NCBI GenBank assembly: GCA_964534325.1 | Contig: CAZHOR010000002.1 | Coordinates: 1-64,000, forward strand | Direction of reading: 5' to 3' | From: JdFR-22 sp964534325 | GTDB lineage: Archaea; Halobacteriota; Archaeoglobi; Archaeoglobales; Archaeoglobaceae | Length of the DNA stretch: 64,000 nt | In this document: piece by piece, positions 61,229 through 64,000 of the stretch | Layout: each line of letters opens with the position of its first letter | Numbering within the stretch: position 1 is the stretch's first letter | Notes under the pieces: generated by a model | The model's input: only the letters and a program-made list of their open reading frames with translations | Databases searched by the model: none | What the model was told of the DNA's origin: nothing | Position numbers and translations under genes: made by a program

Positions 61229-63208
61229 ATGCTTGTAACTCTACTGGGTATCGCTGTCTTTTGGTTGCTTTCCATATTGATCGCTCAGACAGTAAGACTG
61301 AAGTACTATCAGGCCAGATCACTATCCCTCTTGCTCGTTTGTCTGGCCGCTTTCGTGTTCTCCCACTTTTTACCCTTCAAATACGTTTTTTACGTTGTTC
61401 TGGCCATATTTTGCTTAGCAGGGATATGGATGACTTGGAGCAGGGGCTTTTTGATGGGTAAAAAAGCCGAAGCGGTATTTGTTGTCGCTTTTATCTATTT
61501 TCTTTTCCTCAGATCTCTTGTACCAGAAGCTATTGGGGCTGAAAAGCTGATGGATGTTGCTTTCCTGAATTCTGTACTCCATGCCACCTCTTTTCCACCT
61601 CCCGATCCATTCTTTGCCGGAGGTACCTTGAACTTCTATTATTACTTTGGTTACGTAGTGGGTGCAGCGATCACTCTCATGTCCTTTGTGAACCCCGAAA
61701 TTGGTTTCAATATTGGTACCGCTGCAATTGCGGCCTTTTCATGTCAACTAACTTATGGATTGTTGAGGGAAGTTCTTCAAGACGGAAGAAAAGCAGTGCT
61801 GGGCATAATATTCGTCCTCTTTGCCGGTAACCTCTATGCTGCTTACGATTTGTTCACCAAAGCTATATCCATGAATCCACCGGGTTACCTTTTCTACTGG
61901 GACCCTACGAGAGTGATAGAGGATACCATAAACGAGATCCCCTATTTCAGCTTCATTCACGCCGACTTTCACGCTCACGTGGTCGCCATACCCATTAAGA
62001 TACTGGGAATATCCCTTCTCTACGACTACAAGAGGATCTCCGGAGTGACCTTGAGTGGGGTGATGCTCGTACCCATTACCTTCATATTATTTGCTACCAA
62101 CTCCTGGGATGCTCCCCTCTTTCTGTTCCTCATCGCACTTACCTTCGTGGTCAAGTGTTTGCCATGGCTCCCGCGGTTCCAAAAAAGTGCCATGAAGGCC
62201 CCAGATTTTCTGAAGAGTGTTAGGACAGAGATCTTGTTCGCTTCGGGTATAATTCTGGCGTCCGTTTTGTCCATACTCCTTTTTTATTCCACCATGAAGA
62301 CCCCATCCGCTGAACTCATTCTGGTGGAGGACAGGAGCAGTTTGGTACAGTTCCTCCTGTTCTTCTTTATTCAGTTAGCCTTCGTCTTCTTTTACCTTCG
62401 AGATGAGGTCGTATCGAAATTGTTTGGGCTCTCCCTTATTCCAGCTGTAGCCCTTTCTGTCTGGATCCCCATTTCCCTGGTAGTAGTTCCTCTCGCTGTC
62501 CTATCTGGGAGAAAATTGGTCAGGGGAGATTTTTTCGCCGCCTTAATATTCGCTGCATCCCTTTTAATGCTTGCTCCGGAAGTTATTGCCATCGAATCGA
62601 GACTGAATACGGTTTTCAAGTTCTATCTTGCTGTATGGTTACTCATAACCATTCCCGGAGCCTTTGCCCTATCTCAAGCCATAAAACATCGCAGTAGAGC
62701 TCTGAAAATTGTGCTGATCGCTTTATTCGTCCTCTCTCTGATATACCCCTCGGTAGCAACACCCGTGAGGCATCACAAAACAGATTTCCATCTGGACGGC
62801 ATGGAGTTCGTGAAGGATTACAGTGAAGGAGATTACAGAGCCATCCAGTGGTTAAGGGACAGGAACATAAATGGAGTTCTTCTGGAAGAGGCTTACGATT
62901 GCTACGATTATGGGGGTAGAATGGCAGCTTTTACAGCCAATCCCACTCTGGTAGGTTGGGCATGCCACGAGGTGCAGTGGAGGGATAATGGAATGGAGCT
63001 GGCCCACAGACAGGGTGCTGTTAGGGCCATATACACCTCTGATAACTGCTCCCTCATAAAAAATGCATTGGAAGACTATAATATTACGCTGGTGGTTGTA
63101 GGTTATCAGGAAAAGAAAGAGTTTGGAGCAGAGCCTCAAAAATTCCAAAAATGCAGTCTTAAGGAGGTTTTTGTCAGTAAAGGTACCCACATTTATAAGG
63201 TGGATTAA
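61229..63208 (+). CDS. DUF2298 giant membrane protein (Chlor_Arch_YYY type)
   Basis: A 659-aa protein with about 14 helices. The YYY motif that names the family is present (GGTLNFYYYFGY), followed by 'INEIPYFSFIHADFHAHVVAIPI' with conserved Asp and His, like the active-site loops of GT-C enzymes. The C-terminal 150 residues are an outside domain ('AIQWLRDRNINGVLLEEAYDCYDYGGRMAAFTANPTLVGW') seen in GT-C glycosyltransferases. It probably transfers a lipid-linked sugar outside the membrane, supplied by the AglD-like partner encoded just upstream (inference). Confidence 0.88.
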   Translation: MLVTLLGIAVFWLLSILIAQTVRLKYYQARSLSLLLVCLAAFVFSHFLPFKYVFYVVLAIFCLAGIWMTWSRGFLMGKKAEAVFVVAFIYFLFLRSLVPEAIGAEKLMDVAFLNSVLHATSFPPPDPFFAGGTLNFYYYFGYVVGAAITLMSFVNPEIGFNIGTAAIAAFSCQLTYGLLREVLQDGRKAVLGIIFVLFAGNLYAAYDLFTKAISMNPPGYLFYWDPTRVIEDTINEIPYFSFIHADFHAHVVAIPIKILGISLLYDYKRISGVTLSGVMLVPITFILFATNSWDAPLFLFLIALTFVVKCLPWLPRFQKSAMKAPDFLKSVRTEILFASGIILASVLSILLFYSTMKTPSAELILVEDRSSLVQFLLFFFIQLAFVFFYLRDEVVSKLFGLSLIPAVALSVWIPISLVVVPLAVLSGRKLVRGDFFAALIFAASLLMLAPEVIAIESRLNTVFKFYLAVWLLITIPGAFALSQAIKHRSRALKIVLIALFVLSLIYPSVATPVRHHKTDFHLDGMEFVKDYSEGDYRAIQWLRDRNINGVLLEEAYDCYDYGGRMAAFTANPTLVGWACHEVQWRDNGMELAHRQGAVRAIYTSDNCSLIKNALEDYNITLVVVGYQEKKEFGAEPQKFQKCSLKEVFVSKGTHIYKVD

Positions 63209-63260
63209 AGCTGAAAATTGAGATGCACACGTTTTTATAACGTTTGATCGTGTTCCCCCT

Positions 63261-64000
63261 ATGCTTCCCGATGTTCAGACCCTGAAACCTGATGTGCCTG
63301 TTGGATTAAGTAGGGTGGGCGCTACAGGTATCAAAAAGCTGGTTAAAGTTGCCAGGGGAGAAGGAGTAAGGCCAGTTATACTTATATCGGTTTTTGATGT
63401 TTACGTTGACCTATCACCAGAGAGAAAAGGGGTCAACCTCAGCAGGAATTTCGAGGCAGTGGATGAAGTTCTGGAAAATCTTACTGCCAGACCTACGGAC
63501 AGGATTGAAGACCTCACCATGGAGATAGTGGATGAACTGCTGGAAAGGCACGATTACGCCACCAATGCAGAAGTTGATATGGAATCAGAACTCATATTGA
63601 TCAGAAAAACGCCTGCAACCCGACAGAGAACCCAAGAAGTGGTTAAAATATTTTGCAGGGCAAGCAGAAGCAAGAATGATGGTAAAAAGATGTTCATTGG
63701 GGCAGAAGTCCCCGGAATGACCGCCTGTCCCTGTGCTCAGGAGCTGGTTAAGAGCATGGCAGAGGAGAGGCTCAAAGAATCATTCGACCAGGAACAAATT
63801 AACAAAATATTTGAATCAATCCCCGTAGCCACCCACAATCAGAGAGGAAGGGCCAGAGTAGAGATCCAGGTAACTGACGACTTCATTCCCTCCATTGATG
63901 ACCTCATCAAGATCGCCAGGAATTCCATGAGCTATCAGGTTTACGAGATCCTAAAGAGAGAGGACGAGCTTCATGTGGTGGAGGAAGTACATAAGAATCC
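63261..64000 (+). CDS. mptA: GTP cyclohydrolase MptA (FolE2 type), truncated by window end
   Basis: 246 complete codons are visible from ATG 63261 and the frame is open at the edge. The start 'LPDVQTLKPDVPVGLSRVGATGIKKLVKV' and 'FDVYVDLSPERKGVNLSRNFEAVDEVL' are typical; 'EVPGMTACPCAQELV' has the metal-binding Cys region, and 'ATHNQRGRARVEIQ' the His-rich motif. MptA is an iron(II)-dependent GTP cyclohydrolase that opens methanopterin synthesis. TTTTTATAACG at 63231-63241 is about 25 bp before the ATG, so the mRNA is probably leaderless. Confidence 0.93.
   Translation, partial: MLPDVQTLKPDVPVGLSRVGATGIKKLVKVARGEGVRPVILISVFDVYVDLSPERKGVNLSRNFEAVDEVLENLTARPTDRIEDLTMEIVDELLERHDYATNAEVDMESELILIRKTPATRQRTQEVVKIFCRASRSKNDGKKMFIGAEVPGMTACPCAQELVKSMAEERLKESFDQEQINKIFESIPVATHNQRGRARVEIQVTDDFIPSIDDLIKIARNSMSYQVYEILKREDELHVVEEVHKN

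Noticed and set aside
1..64000. rRNA or tRNA genes and insertion sequences
   Set aside because: No cloverleaf-like stretch with conserved GGTTCGAATCC arm, no rRNA signature and no transposase was recognised in the gaps; a tRNAscan and Rfam search would settle this.

Overview
This window is from an archaeal, almost certainly euryarchaeal, chromosome. The support is an archaeal translation factor (aIF2-beta), archaeal-type Asp-tRNA synthetase, type II GAPDH, archease, TrmB, Lrp and GfcR regulators, AglJ and AglD glycosyltransferases, TATA-box promoters often about 25 bp ahead of leaderless starts, and genes of one-carbon cofactor metabolism (MptA of the methanopterin pathway, an MfnD-like ATP-grasp enzyme of the methanofuran pathway, an FwdC-like beta-helix protein). 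CcmE with the CxxxY motif, CcmF and a CcmC-like protein point to c-type cytochromes. A cytochrome-bearing methanogen, ANME or Archaeoglobus-like lineage fits; I cannot name the genus. No rRNA, tRNA, insertion sequence or CRISPR array was seen.

Layout. 0-12 kb: mixed single genes, including an iron-sulfur flavoprotein divergent from a macro-domain protein, small regulators, Hsp20, an HExxH protein, a lipoprotein beta-propeller with archease, PanE, the FwdC-like protein, a Cas4-like nuclease, an orphan MNT nucleotidyltransferase and argG. 12-29 kb: an envelope-export region with three surface proteins of the S-layer/CARDB type (COG1361), each beside a transporter (one RND exporter, two FtsX/MacB-type ABC systems). 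It has two local regulators (TrmB and TetR) with recognisable operators, a CPBP protease and a Yip1 protein. 29-31 kb: a four-helix membrane protein overlapping an actin/Hsp70-fold ATPase. 31-34.6 kb: a CcmC-like protein, a processive glycosyltransferase, AglJ and GfcR.

34.8-38.4 kb: an AT-rich defence island with a small RHH-like protein, a beta-class amino-methyltransferase, a MjaI-like restriction enzyme, a 92-aa protein of unknown function, and a predicted modification-sensing nuclease (PUA/EVE-like domain fused to a NucS-like PD-(D/E)XK domain). This is the best candidate for a poorly described system in the window. 38.4-42.5 kb: housekeeping cluster (GIY-YIG, aIF2-beta, DUF424, CooT, GAPDH), then DUF211, a PHP phosphoesterase and one unknown gene. 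42.5-52.2 kb: long-chain prenyl synthase, ccmE-ccmF, aspS-hisD, an MFS transporter, a LeuA-family synthase and a NYN protein.

52.3-63.2 kb: MfnD-like ligase and a cell-surface glycan cluster with GT2 and GT4 enzymes, three UPF0104 flippase-like units, an alpha/alpha-toroid protein of unknown function, an AglD-type fusion and a DUF2298 giant membrane protein. The window ends inside mptA.

Gene starts were moved from the longest open frame where a Shine-Dalgarno motif, TATA spacing or family N-terminus decided it. Family names rest on recognition of motifs by eye; no database search was possible.
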